From: Cyclobacteriaceae bacterium
GTDB taxonomy: Bacteria; Bacteroidota; Bacteroidia; Cytophagales; Cyclobacteriaceae
DNA length: 46,651 nt
NCBI GenBank assembly: GCA_027067135.1
Contig: JAMOMJ010000133.1
Coordinates: 1-46,651 of the forward strand
Direction of reading: 5' to 3'
Below are positions 1-9,710 of the stretch, one piece after another. The notes under the pieces are model-generated. The model saw only the letters and a list, made by a program, of their open reading frames with translations. It made no database searches and was not told the DNA's origin. The first letter of the stretch is position 1. Each line of letters starts with the position of its first letter. Made by a program: the position numbers and the translations under genes.

Positions 1-384
1 AACATGAGTAAGGCTGAATTCTTCCAGCAAACTTTCTGTTTTCTCTTTTTGTGCGGCTTTAGAGAGGTTTGTCATTTCGAGTACGGCCAATATATTTTCC
101 TCTACCGTGAGCTTTCTAAATACAGAAGCCTCCTGGGCTAAGTAGCCAATGCCAAGTTTTGCTCTTTTGTACATCGGTAAAGAGGTAATATCTTCATCTT
201 TTAAATATATTTTTCCTTCATTCGGCTTAATTAGTCCTACAATCATATAAAAGGAAGTAGTTTTTCCGGCTCCATTTGGCCCAAGTAAGCCCACAATTTC
301 TCCCTGGTTCACTTCTACACTTACATCATCAACCACTTTTCGCTTGCTGTACTTCTTTACTAAATGCTCGGCTTTTAAAATCAT
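1..384 (-). CDS. lptB: LPS export ABC transporter ATP-binding protein LptB (partial)
   Basis: The first 128 codons of an ABC ATPase; the C-terminal half lies beyond the window edge. The ATG at 384 begins [20 protein letters not shown], followed by a Walker A motif GPNGAGKTT near residues 35-43 and a Q-loop region [17 protein letters not shown], which is characteristic of LptB. LptB energises the LptBFG inner-membrane complex that extracts lipopolysaccharide for transport to the outer membrane. The start lies 10 bp beyond the recJ stop on the same strand, so the two are probably co-transcribed, an arrangement I associate with Bacteroidetes. The signature, Walker B and H-loop cannot be checked here because they are outside the window. 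Confidence 0.93.
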   Translation of the reverse strand, partial: MILKAEHLVKKYSKRKVVDDVSVEVNQGEIVGLLGPNGAGKTTSFYMIVGLIKPNEGKIYLKDEDITSLPMYKRAKLGIGYLAQEASVFRKLTVEENILAVLEMTNLSKAAQKEKTESLLEEFSLTHV

Positions 385-394
385 ATCTTCTTCA

Positions 395-2098
395 CTAATG
401 CGTAAACTTAATGTCTTTAACTTTAAGCTGAATACTTTTTATACCTCTAAAATTATTTTCATCAATATTAAAAACAATATCAATCTCATTTCCTTCTAAG
501 TCCTTAGAATATTGTTGAGGCATGTTAAACCCAATCCCATCAAACACTGCGCCATTCTGTTCTACATTAATTTTTAAATGCACATTTTTTAAAAGCGATG
601 CTTTTTGCACCCTTACACTTCTTGCCACAAACACAGGTTGTAAATTGGCTGGCCCAAAAGGAGCCATCTGATTTAGAACATCTAAGAACTTATAACTTAT
701 TAAATCGAGTGTAATTTCTGCATCAACTTTTAGCTGCTTTTTTTCTTGTTCTGGAGTAATCTCGTTTGAAACAGATTCTTCAAACGCCAATACAAACGCA
801 TCCAAGTTTTCTCTTTTCAAACTTAAGCCAGCTGCATATTTATGGCCGCCAAACTGATCCAGTAAAACCTCACATTGCAATATGGCTTCGTGCACATCAA
901 ACCCAGAAACAGAACGTGCAGAACCAGTAACAAATCCATTAGATTCAGTTAGTATAATGGTTGGCTTATAATGCTCATCTACACATTTTGAGGCCACAAT
1001 TCCAATCACTCCTTTATGCCAATCAGGCTGAAAGAGAACAGTGGATTTACGACCCTTATAGATAGGATCATCAGCAAGCATACCCAATGCTTCGTTAGTT
1101 ATTTGCTCTTGAGTTTCTTTCCTAATTTGATTTTTAGCATTTATAAGGGAAGCTATTCGATCAGCTTCAACTGCATCTTCACTAATTAATACTGAAACGG
1201 CCTCATTGGCATGGCCAATTCTGCCTGAAGCATTAATGCGTGGCGCAATGCCAAAAACTACATTGCCAATATTTAAGGGTGGTGTCAATCCTCCAACATC
1301 CATTAATGCCTTAAAGCCAATACTTGGGTTCTCGTTTAATTTCTTTAATCCATAATAAGCCAATACACGGTTTTCTCCATTAACTGGAACAATATCTGCT
1401 GCAATACTCACAGCCAATAAGTCCAAATTATTAAATAGCAATTCGGTATCTAAGTCCATTTTTGAGCACAACGCTTGCATAAGCTTAAACCCTACTCCAC
1501 AACCCGACAGCTCTTTGAAAGGATAATCACAATCCGATTGTTTGGGATCCAATATGGCAGTTGCATTTGGTAATGTTTCTCCCGGTGTGTGATGATCACA
1601 CACAATAAAATCCATACCTAATTCCCGCGCTCTTGCTATTGGCGCGTGTCCTTTAATTCCACAGTCAAGGCTAATGATTAAATCGAATTTATTGGCCGCT
1701 GCCCATTCCACTCCTTTCATTGATACACCATACCCTTCTTCGTATCTATCTGGAATGTAGTACTCCAAATTGGTGCTATAATTGGATAAAAACTTATAGA
1801 CCAAGGCTACCGATGTGGTGCCATCTACGTCATAGTCTCCATAAATAAGTATTTTTTCTTTTCCCTTAACTGCCTTTGCTAACCGCTCAGAAGCTACTTC
1901 CATGTCCTTCATCAAAAACGGATCGTGCAACCTGTCTAGCGAAGGACGAAAGAATGTTTTAGCCTCTTCAAAATTAGATATCCCCCGCTGTATTAAGAGA
2001 GCCGAAATAATTGGATTTGTATTGATTACCTCTGATAGTGCTTGAATGTCTTTTTCATCAGGTAAGGGTTTAATATTCCAAATGTATTCGTTAGGCAT
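395..2098 (-). CDS. recJ: Single-stranded-DNA-specific exonuclease RecJ
   Basis: A 567-residue RecJ, the 5'-3' single-strand exonuclease of recombination and mismatch repair. The DHH phosphoesterase motifs are visible: DYDVDGTTS near residue 88 and DHHTPGE near 168, followed by the GGHKYAAG motif of the DHHA1 domain near residue 405 and a C-terminal OB-like region. Length matches the family (about 560-580). I use the ATG at 2098 rather than the in-frame TTG three codons upstream. It lies downstream of the thioredoxin-like gene and a Crp remnant and just upstream of lptB. Confidence 0.95.
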   Translation of the reverse strand: MPNEYIWNIKPLPDEKDIQALSEVINTNPIISALLIQRGISNFEEAKTFFRPSLDRLHDPFLMKDMEVASERLAKAVKGKEKILIYGDYDVDGTTSVALVYKFLSNYSTNLEYYIPDRYEEGYGVSMKGVEWAAANKFDLIISLDCGIKGHAPIARARELGMDFIVCDHHTPGETLPNATAILDPKQSDCDYPFKELSGCGVGFKLMQALCSKMDLDTELLFNNLDLLAVSIAADIVPVNGENRVLAYYGLKKLNENPSIGFKALMDVGGLTPPLNIGNVVFGIAPRINASGRIGHANEAVSVLISEDAVEADRIASLINAKNQIRKETQEQITNEALGMLADDPIYKGRKSTVLFQPDWHKGVIGIVASKCVDEHYKPTIILTESNGFVTGSARSVSGFDVHEAILQCEVLLDQFGGHKYAAGLSLKRENLDAFVLAFEESVSNEITPEQEKKQLKVDAEITLDLISYKFLDVLNQMAPFGPANLQPVFVARSVRVQKASLLKNVHLKINVEQNGAVFDGIGFNMPQQYSKDLEGNEIDIVFNIDENNFRGIKSIQLKVKDIKFTH

Positions 2099-2134
2099 AG
2101 ATGACAAAGTTAGCCAAATATTAAATCTAAATTC

Positions 2135-2359
2135 TTATCCCGAACTTAGGTTAATAGAACCTTTGGCATCTAAATTATAAGCTCCCATTACTCCACTTAA
2201 TAAAAAGGCTTGGTGTTTGGCTATGCGACCTTCTCGTATAAACATCTCTCCTTTGCTTAGTTTAACTCGCTCGGTAAGCTCAATAAATTTATTAAAATCT
2301 GAATCAGAAATATGTACTTTTAATGAAAGGTGCTTTCTTAATATTTCTAATTTATCCAC
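2135..2359 (-). pseudogene. Truncated Crp/Fnr-type cyclic-nucleotide-binding domain fragment
   Basis: A 74-codon frame with a GTG start resembling the N-terminal third of Bacteroidetes Crp/Fnr regulators (usually about 190 residues). It shows the helical lead-in, the FNKFIELTERVKLSKGEMFI strand pair and an AFLLSGVMGAYNLDAKG segment corresponding to the start of the cNMP-binding beta roll. It stops after about 66 homologous residues and lacks the rest of the effector domain and the whole helix-turn-helix domain. The space after it is only about 36 bp before recJ, so no remainder exists nearby. I infer a deletion remnant left in the operon; expression as a stand-alone peptide cannot be excluded. 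Confidence 0.6.
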
Positions 2360-2370
2360 AGGAGGTTGTA

Positions 2371-2691
2371 TTAGGCTTCAAACACCATTTTATAATACCG
2401 TTCAATTTCACTTTGTAGCTCTGGCATTGAGATGTATTTGCTTTTACGGATGTACTCTCGCTCTTCAAAAAAAACTAAAAGGGTTGGGTTTCCAAATACA
2501 TTATACTTTCCTGCCAGAGATGGATTTTCAAAGCTATCTACAATTACCATTTCCATTTTAGGGAATTTAGATTGCATCAAATCGTCCACTTTGGGGCGTA
2601 GAGCCACACAAGGGCCACAAAAATCATTTTTAAAGTACACAAGTAGTCCTTGTGTTTCTTTGATCTTTATGGCTAATTCTTCGGGTGTCAT
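2371..2691 (-). CDS. Thioredoxin-family protein
   Basis: A 106-residue single-domain thioredoxin fold without a signal peptide, hence probably cytoplasmic. The redox centre reads NDFCGPCVALRP with Cys25 and Cys28 (CGPC, the classic thioredoxin dipeptide) and a cis-proline region GNPTLLVF near residue 70. Thioredoxins reduce disulfides in partner proteins. The usual Trp before the first Cys is replaced by Phe, which suggests a specialised relative rather than the main TrxA. It lies between the unknown 109-residue gene and the Crp fragment, all on the same strand as the nuo genes, so it may be read through from that operon. Confidence 0.85.
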   Translation of the reverse strand: MTPEELAIKIKETQGLLVYFKNDFCGPCVALRPKVDDLMQSKFPKMEMVIVDSFENPSLAGKYNVFGNPTLLVFFEEREYIRKSKYISMPELQSEIERYYKMVFEA

Positions 2692-2732
2692 TATTTTTAT
2701 TGCCTATCTAGTAAAAATTGGAAGTAATTAAG

Positions 2733-2760
2733 AGATTCTTCGCTATGCTCAGAATGACGG
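2733..2760. repeat. Degenerate intergenic repeat, AATGACG family copy 1
   Basis: A GATTCTTCGCTATGCTCAGA-type sequence ending in AATGACGG. The same core (GATTnCT...AATGACG) recurs at 37723-37741, 37903-37916 and 39371-39397, always between genes. It has weak internal dyad symmetry (TTCTTCGC / GCTCAGAA). It looks like a dispersed palindromic repeat; function unknown. Confidence 0.5.
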
Positions 2761-2765
2761 AAGAA

Positions 2766-3095
2766 TTATGCTTCTAATTCATAGTACTCGGGTCGAGTAT
2801 CATCACTAATTTGCTCATAATAAGCTGGGGAAACCTTTCTACCATCTTTGGTTTTGAGCATAAACTTATATACTGCCAACACCGGATTAAACGTAATATC
2901 TGTTACTCCAATGATATAGGTTATTGGGTCTTCTTCTGTTTTTCTTTTCTCCTCTTCGATCTGAACGGTTAGTCCATTAAATTCTAAGAGGTCTTTTAGA
3001 AACTCAGTTCGTTCTTTAGAAACGCCTTTCTCAAGCACCTTACAACGTACTTCGTTAATTTCTTTCTCTGTATGTTTACCTGAATTCAGTGCCAT
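2766..3095 (-). CDS. Conserved-looking hypothetical protein (109 aa)
   Basis: I do not recognise a named family. It is an ATG-started, highly charged protein without signal peptide or membrane segments. The N-terminal half looks helical (KEINEVRCKVLEKGVSKERT) and the C-terminal half is strand-rich (DPITYIIGVTDITFNPVLAV), ending in an acidic tail. It lies about 40 bp downstream of nuoN on the same strand, with a small tandem repeat in between, so it may be the last gene of the nuo transcript. Nothing in the sequence supports a complex I role beyond position. Confidence 0.7.
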   Translation of the reverse strand: MALNSGKHTEKEINEVRCKVLEKGVSKERTEFLKDLLEFNGLTVQIEEEKRKTEEDPITYIIGVTDITFNPVLAVYKFMLKTKDGRKVSPAYYEQISDDTRPEYYELEA

Positions 3096-3106
3096 ATTAT
3101 CTAATG

Positions 3107-3137
3107 ATTGAATGAGTTAATAATTGAATGAGTTAAT
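3107..3137. repeat. Two-copy tandem repeat after nuoN
   Basis: The 15-mer ATTGAATGAGTTAAT occurs at 3107-3121 and again at 3123-3137, period 16. It fills the gap between the nuoN stop codon and the next gene. Possibly a slippage product; no function inferred. Confidence 0.75.
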
Positions 3138-4558
3138 TATAATCCAAAACTAAGTGCTTGTACCCATTCAAAAATAGGACTGTAGATACCTATTACAAGA
3201 ATACCAATAACAGTTATTACTAATCCCACACGAGCTAAAAGCTCTCCTTTAATAGGCTCTATTGGGTTATCAACCCGTACAACAAATATGGCTTTGACTA
3301 CTAGCAAATAGTAATACAGTGAAACAATGGTGTTGATTACTGCTATTAATACTAACCAATACATTCCTTGCTCAGCCACTGCAGCAAATAAGAAAAATTT
3401 GCCAAAGAAGCCTGCCAATGGAGGAATGCCTGCCAATGAAAACAAGGCCAACAACATTACCATACTTAACATGGGGTTGGTCGAGTAAAACCCATTATAA
3501 TCATCAATACTATCTTTGCCAGTTGCATTTTTTACAATAGAAACCACACCAAATGCAGCTAAATTTGAGAATACATACACCAAGATAAAATAGATTACCG
3601 TTGCCATTCCATAAGTGGTGCCGCTTATCATTCCTAGTAATATAAAGCCAGCTTGGGCAATAGATGAAAAGGCTAAAAACCGTTGCAAGTTTTGTTGCCT
3701 TATGGCAAATAGGTTGCCCACTACCATAGTAACAACGGCCATTACCATTAATAATGGTTGCCAAGCATCTGACATTTCTTTAAACACCGTAAACAAAATG
3801 GTAATCAGCACAAACACAGAAGCTCCTTTAGATATTACTGAAAGGTACCCTGTTACATTGGTTGGTGCTCCTTCGTACACATCGGCTGTCCATAAATGGA
3901 ATGGCACCAACGATATTTTAAATGCTAAGCCAGAAATAAAGAACACTGTTGCTAATATTTGCAAAGGGTTCATCTGTAAATTGCCCATTACCTCATTAAA
4001 ATAGAGGCTGCCTGTTGTTCCATAAATTAACGAAATTCCGTAGAGCATAATCCCTGATGATAGTGCCGCTAATAAAATGAGTTTGATACCTGCTTCGGTT
4101 GATTTCATTCGATATACATCGTAGGCAGCTAGTGTTGCGATTGGAATAGTTGCTAGCTCTAGTCCTAAATACAGCATTAAAAAATCACCTGCCGAAATCA
4201 TATAACTCATTCCCATTAAGGTTGAGAAGGTGAGTAAATAAAACTCCAATGATCGGTTATTATTCTCTGGCTTTTTCAGCCATCCTTGCACCTGAAAAAG
4301 TACTACTAAAACACCAATATTAAGTATATTTTTCATTAATATAATTAATGGTGTATTTCGATACATGCCTCCAAATAGCTCTCCAGTTTCTGCTGGTAGA
4401 AACCCTAGAATAGTATGCAATGCAAATAGTCCTGTGGCTACATTAAGCAGCATGTATCGCGCGTTTTTAGAAGAAAAAATTTCTGCCATCAACAGTAAAA
4501 GCACTACCACAATAAGTGATAGTTCGTTGCGCATTATTATAATATTTGATAAATCCAT
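3137..4558 (-). CDS. nuoN: NADH-quinone oxidoreductase (complex I) subunit N
   Basis: A 473-residue polytopic membrane protein of the Mrp-antiporter-like family that forms one of the three proton-pumping modules of complex I. The conserved core is visible: AAYDVYRMKSTEAGIKLILL (transmembrane (TM) helix 5 region), LVPFHLWTADVYEGAPTNVT (TM7-8, with the channel Lys and His) and LAFSSIAQAGFILLG. Length fits bacterial NuoN (about 470-490). It is the last complex I gene of the operon and is separated from nuoM by a KilA-N gene, whereas these two are normally adjacent. Confidence 0.97.
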   Translation of the reverse strand: MDLSNIIIMRNELSLIVVVLLLLMAEIFSSKNARYMLLNVATGLFALHTILGFLPAETGELFGGMYRNTPLIILMKNILNIGVLVVLFQVQGWLKKPENNNRSLEFYLLTFSTLMGMSYMISAGDFLMLYLGLELATIPIATLAAYDVYRMKSTEAGIKLILLAALSSGIMLYGISLIYGTTGSLYFNEVMGNLQMNPLQILATVFFISGLAFKISLVPFHLWTADVYEGAPTNVTGYLSVISKGASVFVLITILFTVFKEMSDAWQPLLMVMAVVTMVVGNLFAIRQQNLQRFLAFSSIAQAGFILLGMISGTTYGMATVIYFILVYVFSNLAAFGVVSIVKNATGKDSIDDYNGFYSTNPMLSMVMLLALFSLAGIPPLAGFFGKFFLFAAVAEQGMYWLVLIAVINTIVSLYYYLLVVKAIFVVRVDNPIEPIKGELLARVGLVITVIGILVIGIYSPIFEWVQALSFGL

Positions 4559-4566
4559 TATAAAAA

Positions 4567-5445
4567 TTAATTTTTCTTAGGTCTTTTCTTTTCTTCAATA
4601 TAGGTTGCACCGCTCAATTTTTTCAATGCTTTCATAAAATCTTTTTCATTTAAGATAGTAAGTTGATAGGTGGCCATATTTAGTAATTTATTAAACCTTA
4701 TTTCCTTGTTTACATCTGACTTAATCATTTCTGCATTTAAGCTTTCCAGATTTGACAAAACTGCGAGTTCATTAATGCTTGCAGTATCTCTGATATTCAT
4801 TCCTTCTTCAGCCTGCTTTGCATTTGCTTCCCGCCAATCTTTAGCCATACATTTAAACAATACAACATTTAGCAGGTCTGCTTCTTCCGCATATATTAAC
4901 CATTTTTTATCCTCACTATAATTTTTTTTCGGCAATAAGTATTTATTAACTGCATCTGTTTGAATATAGTAATTTGCTTTGCTTAAAATTCGTTTAAAAT
5001 TCCATTCAAGATTATATTGGTTGGTTTCAATTTCCTTTAGTCGTTGATACTCTGTTATTAAGTACAATTTAAACGTTGGGCTTATCCAAGTACCAAATTC
5101 AAAGGCGATATCTTTATGGGCATACGTGCCTCCGTATCTTCCTGCTTTTGAAAAAACTCCAACAGCATTAGTTTTGCTTACCCATTCTTTTACACTTACC
5201 TTAAAACTGTTAAGTCCTGATTGATTTCTAATTATGGCGAATTCGCCATAATTAAAATCTGGGTTATTTATTTTCTCCCAAACACTTAAAAATTCTAGTG
5301 TATTCCTGTTTCTTAACCAATCTGCAATAAAAAAACTCCCATCTTTTGCTGCCAACATATCTGTTAAACAGATATAGTCTTCCTCGTCTCTTTTTACAAT
5401 AGAGATTAATTTATCCTCAACTTTTATTTTGGCAGTTTTGCTCAT
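4567..5445 (-). CDS. KilA-N domain protein inserted between nuoM and nuoN
   Basis: A 292-residue soluble protein; I use the ATG at 5445 because the upstream in-frame codon is TTG. Residues about 20-130 match a KilA-N domain, a DNA-binding fold common in phages and mobile elements (YICLTDMLAAKDGSFFIADW, then a VFSKAGRYGGTYAHKDIAFE core and FGTWISPTFKLYLITEYQRL). The C-terminal 150 residues are helical and I cannot assign them. The gene fits the operon closely: 17 bp after nuoM and 8 bp before nuoN, same strand. Its presence inside a respiratory operon suggests horizontal arrival; it may be carried passively. A role in complex I is not supported. Confidence 0.85.
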   Translation of the reverse strand: MSKTAKIKVEDKLISIVKRDEEDYICLTDMLAAKDGSFFIADWLRNRNTLEFLSVWEKINNPDFNYGEFAIIRNQSGLNSFKVSVKEWVSKTNAVGVFSKAGRYGGTYAHKDIAFEFGTWISPTFKLYLITEYQRLKEIETNQYNLEWNFKRILSKANYYIQTDAVNKYLLPKKNYSEDKKWLIYAEEADLLNVVLFKCMAKDWREANAKQAEEGMNIRDTASINELAVLSNLESLNAEMIKSDVNKEIRFNKLLNMATYQLTILNEKDFMKALKKLSGATYIEEKKRPKKN

Positions 5446-5462
5446 CAAAATTTCAAATACTA

Positions 5463-6956
5463 TTAATTCGCTACAAAACGTTCAAACATAGGGCCTAAGC
5501 CATCATAAATCATTGTGGCTAACCAATTTGGGAACATACCCATACCTGCGATAACAGCTATTAATACAAACACTGCCACCTTATCATACCAATGTGCATC
5601 GGGAAGCAATTCAAAATCTTTGTTCTTAATGGCGCCCATCAACATAGTGCCTGCTGCTCGTAAAACATACACCGCAGTAATCACAATGGATGAAATTACT
5701 AGGATAGTTGCCACTCTAATAAACATCTGCTCATTTTGGAAAGCTCCAACGAAGATGGTCATTTCAGCTACAAAGGCACTAAAACCAGGCAAGCCTAAAG
5801 AGGCAAACCCTGCTATAAAATAGGCTACACCCAATACAGGCATCACTTTCATAAGCCCACCCATTTCGTTGATATTACGTGTTTTTGTACGACTGTAAAT
5901 CATACCAATTAAAGCAAAGAAAAGAGCTGTAATTAATCCGTGCGAAATCATTTGTAATACCGCACCTTCAAAGGCAACCTGATTAAACATTAAAGCTGCA
6001 AACAGAATAAACGCCAAATGACTTACAGATGAATAGGCATTGATATATTTTAAATCTTTTTGCCAAATGGCTCCGAATGCTCCATACACGGCTCCTATGG
6101 TTGCCAATATGATAAATATCCATTGGTAATGGTGTGCACCTTCGGGCATTAACATTACGGCAATTCTTAATGCTCCATAGCCTCCTAATTTCATAAGCAC
6201 ACCTGCGTGCAACATTGAAACGGCTGTTGGTGCCGATGCGTGACCATCTGGTGACCAGGTATGAAATGGGTATAAAGCACCCAGCACTCCAAAGCCTATA
6301 AACGTTAATGGAAAGAAGAAATATTGTGCCGAAGCTGGAATATCAATTTTTGAAATCTCAATAAAGTTAAACGTCAACTGACCTCCATCTAGAGCCGAGT
6401 TAAAATAGATACCTAAAATACCTACCAGTAAAAAGGCCGAAGCTCCCATTAACATTAAGGTCAACTTCATTGCAGAGTATTCTTTTGGCCCTGTTCCCCA
6501 AATACCAATTAATAGGTACATTGGAATTACCGCTAGCTCGTAGAATAAGAACATTGTGAATAAATCCAGCGAGATAAAAAAGCCAAATACCCCAGTAGCC
6601 AACATATAAAGGGTAATAAAAAACTCCTTGGTTCTGTCTTTAATTTCCCAAGAAGCAAATACCCCTGTAAAAACGATGATACTGGTTAGTAAAATCAATG
6701 CGATGGAAACTCCATCTACGCCAGTAGCATAGTGAATATTGAGGTATTTATACCAAACTATATCCGTTGTAAAAAGCATTTCGGATGTATCGCCTGCCTC
6801 TCTTGCTGCAAAAAATGAGAACAATAATAAAACCGATTGAATCAGCTGCACTGCTGCACCTATGGCTCCAACCCACTTTACTTTTGAATCATTTACAAAT
6901 GCCATCACAATCATTGTGATAACTGGCACCCATATTAGTAAACTTAATTTATCCAT
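5463..6956 (-). CDS. nuoM: NADH-quinone oxidoreductase subunit M
   Basis: A 497-residue antiporter-like proton-channel subunit of complex I. Diagnostic stretches include LFYELAVIPMYLLIGIWG with the TM5 Glu, LYPFHTWSPDGHASAPTAVS (TM7-8) and LKYINAYSSVSHLAFIL. It lies between NuoL and NuoN in the membrane arm. The gene starts 6 bp after nuoL ends, consistent with one transcript. Length and motifs are normal. Confidence 0.97.
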   Translation of the reverse strand: MDKLSLLIWVPVITMIVMAFVNDSKVKWVGAIGAAVQLIQSVLLLFSFFAAREAGDTSEMLFTTDIVWYKYLNIHYATGVDGVSIALILLTSIIVFTGVFASWEIKDRTKEFFITLYMLATGVFGFFISLDLFTMFLFYELAVIPMYLLIGIWGTGPKEYSAMKLTLMLMGASAFLLVGILGIYFNSALDGGQLTFNFIEISKIDIPASAQYFFFPLTFIGFGVLGALYPFHTWSPDGHASAPTAVSMLHAGVLMKLGGYGALRIAVMLMPEGAHHYQWIFIILATIGAVYGAFGAIWQKDLKYINAYSSVSHLAFILFAALMFNQVAFEGAVLQMISHGLITALFFALIGMIYSRTKTRNINEMGGLMKVMPVLGVAYFIAGFASLGLPGFSAFVAEMTIFVGAFQNEQMFIRVATILVISSIVITAVYVLRAAGTMLMGAIKNKDFELLPDAHWYDKVAVFVLIAVIAGMGMFPNWLATMIYDGLGPMFERFVAN

Positions 6957-6962
6957 TATTCT

Positions 6963-8888
6963 CTATCTATTAGACCAGTAAAGTATAAATAATGCCAGCC
7001 CAACTACACCTGCAATCATTACAAATGCATATTGTTGTAATTGGCCAGATTGCAAGCCTTTGGTTTTATCCGACACCTTGTTTGTAACCCACGCCATTCC
7101 ATCCATTGATCCATCAACCACTTTTTTATCGAACCAAGCAATAGGTCGTGCAATAGAATTAAAAATAATAGAATGAGTTACCCACACATAAATTTCATCT
7201 ATATAAAACTTGCGTAAACTCAATTTATAAAGCCCAGGCATTGCATTTGCAATTTTATCAGCAGTGGATTTTGGTTTAATGTAAAGTATCGCTGCTACCA
7301 CAATTCCAAATACGCCAATAGCTACCGAAGGAATGGCTATGTTCCAATGAAAATGTGTTTCAAAAGGAATAAGCGAAGGAGCTACGTAATGGCTGAAAGG
7401 AATAAACCCAACAATCGATGTCATGATAGCTAAGAAAATTAAAGCAAATGACATAGAGAACGGAGCCTCGTGAGGCTTGTGCTCGTACTCTCGCTTATTG
7501 CCCCAGAAAATATTAAAGTATAATCTAAACATATAGAAAGCGGTAAGCCCTGCTACTGCCCATTCTGTCCAGAAGTATAATTGGTTGCTTTCATAAGCTG
7601 CAGCCAAAATTTCATCCTTACTAAAGAACCCTGCAAAAGGAGGTATACCTGAAATAGCCAATGCAGCAATTAAAAAAGTAATATGTGTAATAGGTAAGTA
7701 CTTTCTAAGACCACCCATATCGCCCATTTCGTTGCTATGCACTGCGTGAATAACCGCACCTGCCCCTAAGAACAATAGCGCTTTAAACATTGCGTGGGTA
7801 AATAAGTGAAACATAGAAGCCGTAAAACCAAGTCCTTCTGCGCCCACATAACCAGATACGCCCAATGCTAACATCATATAGCCGATTTGCGACATCGTTG
7901 AAAATGCCAGCACCCGTTTAATATCAGTTTGAGTTACTGCAATGAGTGCAGCAAATAAGGAGGTAAATGCACCTACGCCTGCCACAACTGCTAAAGCATC
8001 GGGGGCGTGTAGTACATAGAGGCCAAATAAACGCGCTACTAAATATACACCTGCCACAACCATTGTTGCTGCGTGAATTAATGCAGAAACTGGGGTTGGG
8101 CCTTCCATTGCATCGGGCAGCCAAATATGTAGTGGAAACATGGCCGATTTACCAGCACCACCCATAAATATGAGTAGCAATGCCCAAGACAGCACCGACA
8201 TACCCATAAATGAGATGCCCGTCATATTAGTAATGGCAGCATTGTCTGGGCTCATGAGCTCTTGAAAATCGAATGTTTTTGTATAATAGGAAAGTACTAG
8301 GATTCCCACTAAGAAGCCAAAATCTGCAAACCTTGTAACAATAAATGCTTTTTTAGAAGCAGCAACTGCGGATGGTTTGGTATAATAAAATCCTATAAGT
8401 AAGAATGAAGATACACCCACAAGCTCCCAGAAAATATACATCTGAAAGATGTTAGTGGCTATCACTAAACCAATCATTGAAAAGCTAAATAAGGATAAGT
8501 AAGCGTAAAAACGTTCAAATCCTTGTTCCCCTTTCATATAACCAAAGCTATAAATATGCACCATAGACGAAATAGTGGTAACTACCACCAACATCATAAT
8601 GGAAATAGGGTCGATCATAACACCCAACTTTATAACAAGCGTATCGTAAAAACTGAGCCACTCCCAGTTCTGAGGAATAAATGTTTGATAGGTTCCATCA
8701 ACCAACCCCCTGCCTAAAAAGTACTGAAACGCTGCTGTATAAGACAACACCATGCCCAGCAAAATTGCCAAGGTTGCAATGGCTCCAGAAAGCATTGGTT
8801 TTAGCTTATTACCAAAAAGCCCTACTACTAAAAATGAGACTAATAGTACAGCCGGAATCCAAATAACATAAGAAAAATCGATCTGCAT
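6963..8888 (-). CDS. nuoL: NADH-quinone oxidoreductase subunit L
   Basis: A 641-residue distal antiporter-like subunit. It shows YIFWELVGVSSFLLIGFYY (TM5 Glu), MFPLHIWLPDAMEGPTPVSA (TM7-8), IKRVLAFSTMSQIGYMMLAL and a C-terminal region that would supply the long lateral helix and a last TM helix (residues about 545-641). NuoL carries one of the proton paths and clamps the membrane arm. It is 4 bp downstream of nuoK. Length is close to the usual 610-650. Confidence 0.97.
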   Translation of the reverse strand: MQIDFSYVIWIPAVLLVSFLVVGLFGNKLKPMLSGAIATLAILLGMVLSYTAAFQYFLGRGLVDGTYQTFIPQNWEWLSFYDTLVIKLGVMIDPISIMMLVVVTTISSMVHIYSFGYMKGEQGFERFYAYLSLFSFSMIGLVIATNIFQMYIFWELVGVSSFLLIGFYYTKPSAVAASKKAFIVTRFADFGFLVGILVLSYYTKTFDFQELMSPDNAAITNMTGISFMGMSVLSWALLLIFMGGAGKSAMFPLHIWLPDAMEGPTPVSALIHAATMVVAGVYLVARLFGLYVLHAPDALAVVAGVGAFTSLFAALIAVTQTDIKRVLAFSTMSQIGYMMLALGVSGYVGAEGLGFTASMFHLFTHAMFKALLFLGAGAVIHAVHSNEMGDMGGLRKYLPITHITFLIAALAISGIPPFAGFFSKDEILAAAYESNQLYFWTEWAVAGLTAFYMFRLYFNIFWGNKREYEHKPHEAPFSMSFALIFLAIMTSIVGFIPFSHYVAPSLIPFETHFHWNIAIPSVAIGVFGIVVAAILYIKPKSTADKIANAMPGLYKLSLRKFYIDEIYVWVTHSIIFNSIARPIAWFDKKVVDGSMDGMAWVTNKVSDKTKGLQSGQLQQYAFVMIAGVVGLALFILYWSNR

Positions 8889-8892
8889 AGCG

Positions 8893-9210
8893 TTAGTGTT
8901 TCATCGTGTTTATATGTTCTATATCAATACCTTGCAGATTTCGATATACATTTAAAATAATGGCTATGGCCACTGCGGCTTCAGCAGCTGCAATACCAAT
9001 GACAAAAAGGCTAATCATATATCCCTGCAATAAATCCGGATAGAGGTATTTATTAAATACCACAAAATTGATATTGACAGAATTGAGAATCAACTCAACT
9101 GACATTAAAATGGTGATTAGGTTTTTGCGTACCACAAACCCATAAATGCCTATGAAAAACATAATGGTTGAAACCACCAAAAATTCGGTTACTCCTACTC
9201 CTTCAATCAT
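8893..9210 (-). CDS. nuoK: NADH-quinone oxidoreductase subunit K
   Basis: A 105-residue subunit with three predicted TM helices. The family pattern GIYGFVVRKNLITILMSVEL (with the conserved TM2 Glu) and AAAEAAVAIAIILNVYRN (conserved TM3 Glu) is intact. These Glu residues form the central charged axis linking quinone chemistry to proton pumping. It overlaps the end of nuoJ by 4 bp, so translation is probably coupled. Confidence 0.96.
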   Translation of the reverse strand: MIEGVGVTEFLVVSTIMFFIGIYGFVVRKNLITILMSVELILNSVNINFVVFNKYLYPDLLQGYMISLFVIGIAAAEAAVAIAIILNVYRNLQGIDIEHINTMKH

Positions 9211-9710
9211 TTTTTGTATCGTTTAGCAATCATAATGGCGCCTATCATAGAGGCCAATAATAAAACACTTATTACTTCGAACGGAAGCACATAGCCATAA
9301 TTTCCATAGCTCAATAAGCTCATTCCAACGGCTTTAACATCATGCGCTCCTTCGGCCATTCCGTTGGGTACAAATGAGTAGCCCATTATTGCCCAAAGTA
9401 TTACGCCCAACCCACTTAATAATAATAGAATGGAAGCGATGGATTTTATCGAACCAACAGCTTCTAATTTATGATCCATTCGGGCTGTAAGTAGCACAGC
9501 AAAAACAATGAGCACTACTACACCTCCTGAATAAACAGTAAGCTGAACTGCTGCCAGAAAGTTATAATTAAGCATAAAGTAAAGGCCAGCCGTTGACATT
9601 AATACAAACAACAAATAGATGGCTGCTCTTAAAATATTTCTACTGGTTACTGTCATCACAGAAAACAGCACAATAGCGAGGGCGAGGATGTAAAAAATAA
9701 TCTTTTCCAT
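9207..9710 (-). CDS. nuoJ: NADH-quinone oxidoreductase subunit J
   Basis: A 167-residue, five-helix membrane subunit. The conserved N-terminal segment RNILRAAIYLLFVLMSTAGL and the YSGGVVVLIVFAVLL motif of TM3 (the pi-bulge helix) are present. It overlaps nuoI by one base and nuoK by four, in the standard H-I-J-K order. Confidence 0.96.
   Translation of the reverse strand: MEKIIFYILALAIVLFSVMTVTSRNILRAAIYLLFVLMSTAGLYFMLNYNFLAAVQLTVYSGGVVVLIVFAVLLTARMDHKLEAVGSIKSIASILLLLSGLGVILWAIMGYSFVPNGMAEGAHDVKAVGMSLLSYGNYGYVLPFEVISVLLLASMIGAIMIAKRYKK

Noticed and set aside
7924-8866. Short open frames on both strands inside nuoL.
   Set aside because: Shadow frames of a strongly conserved membrane protein; none has a family or start signal of its own.
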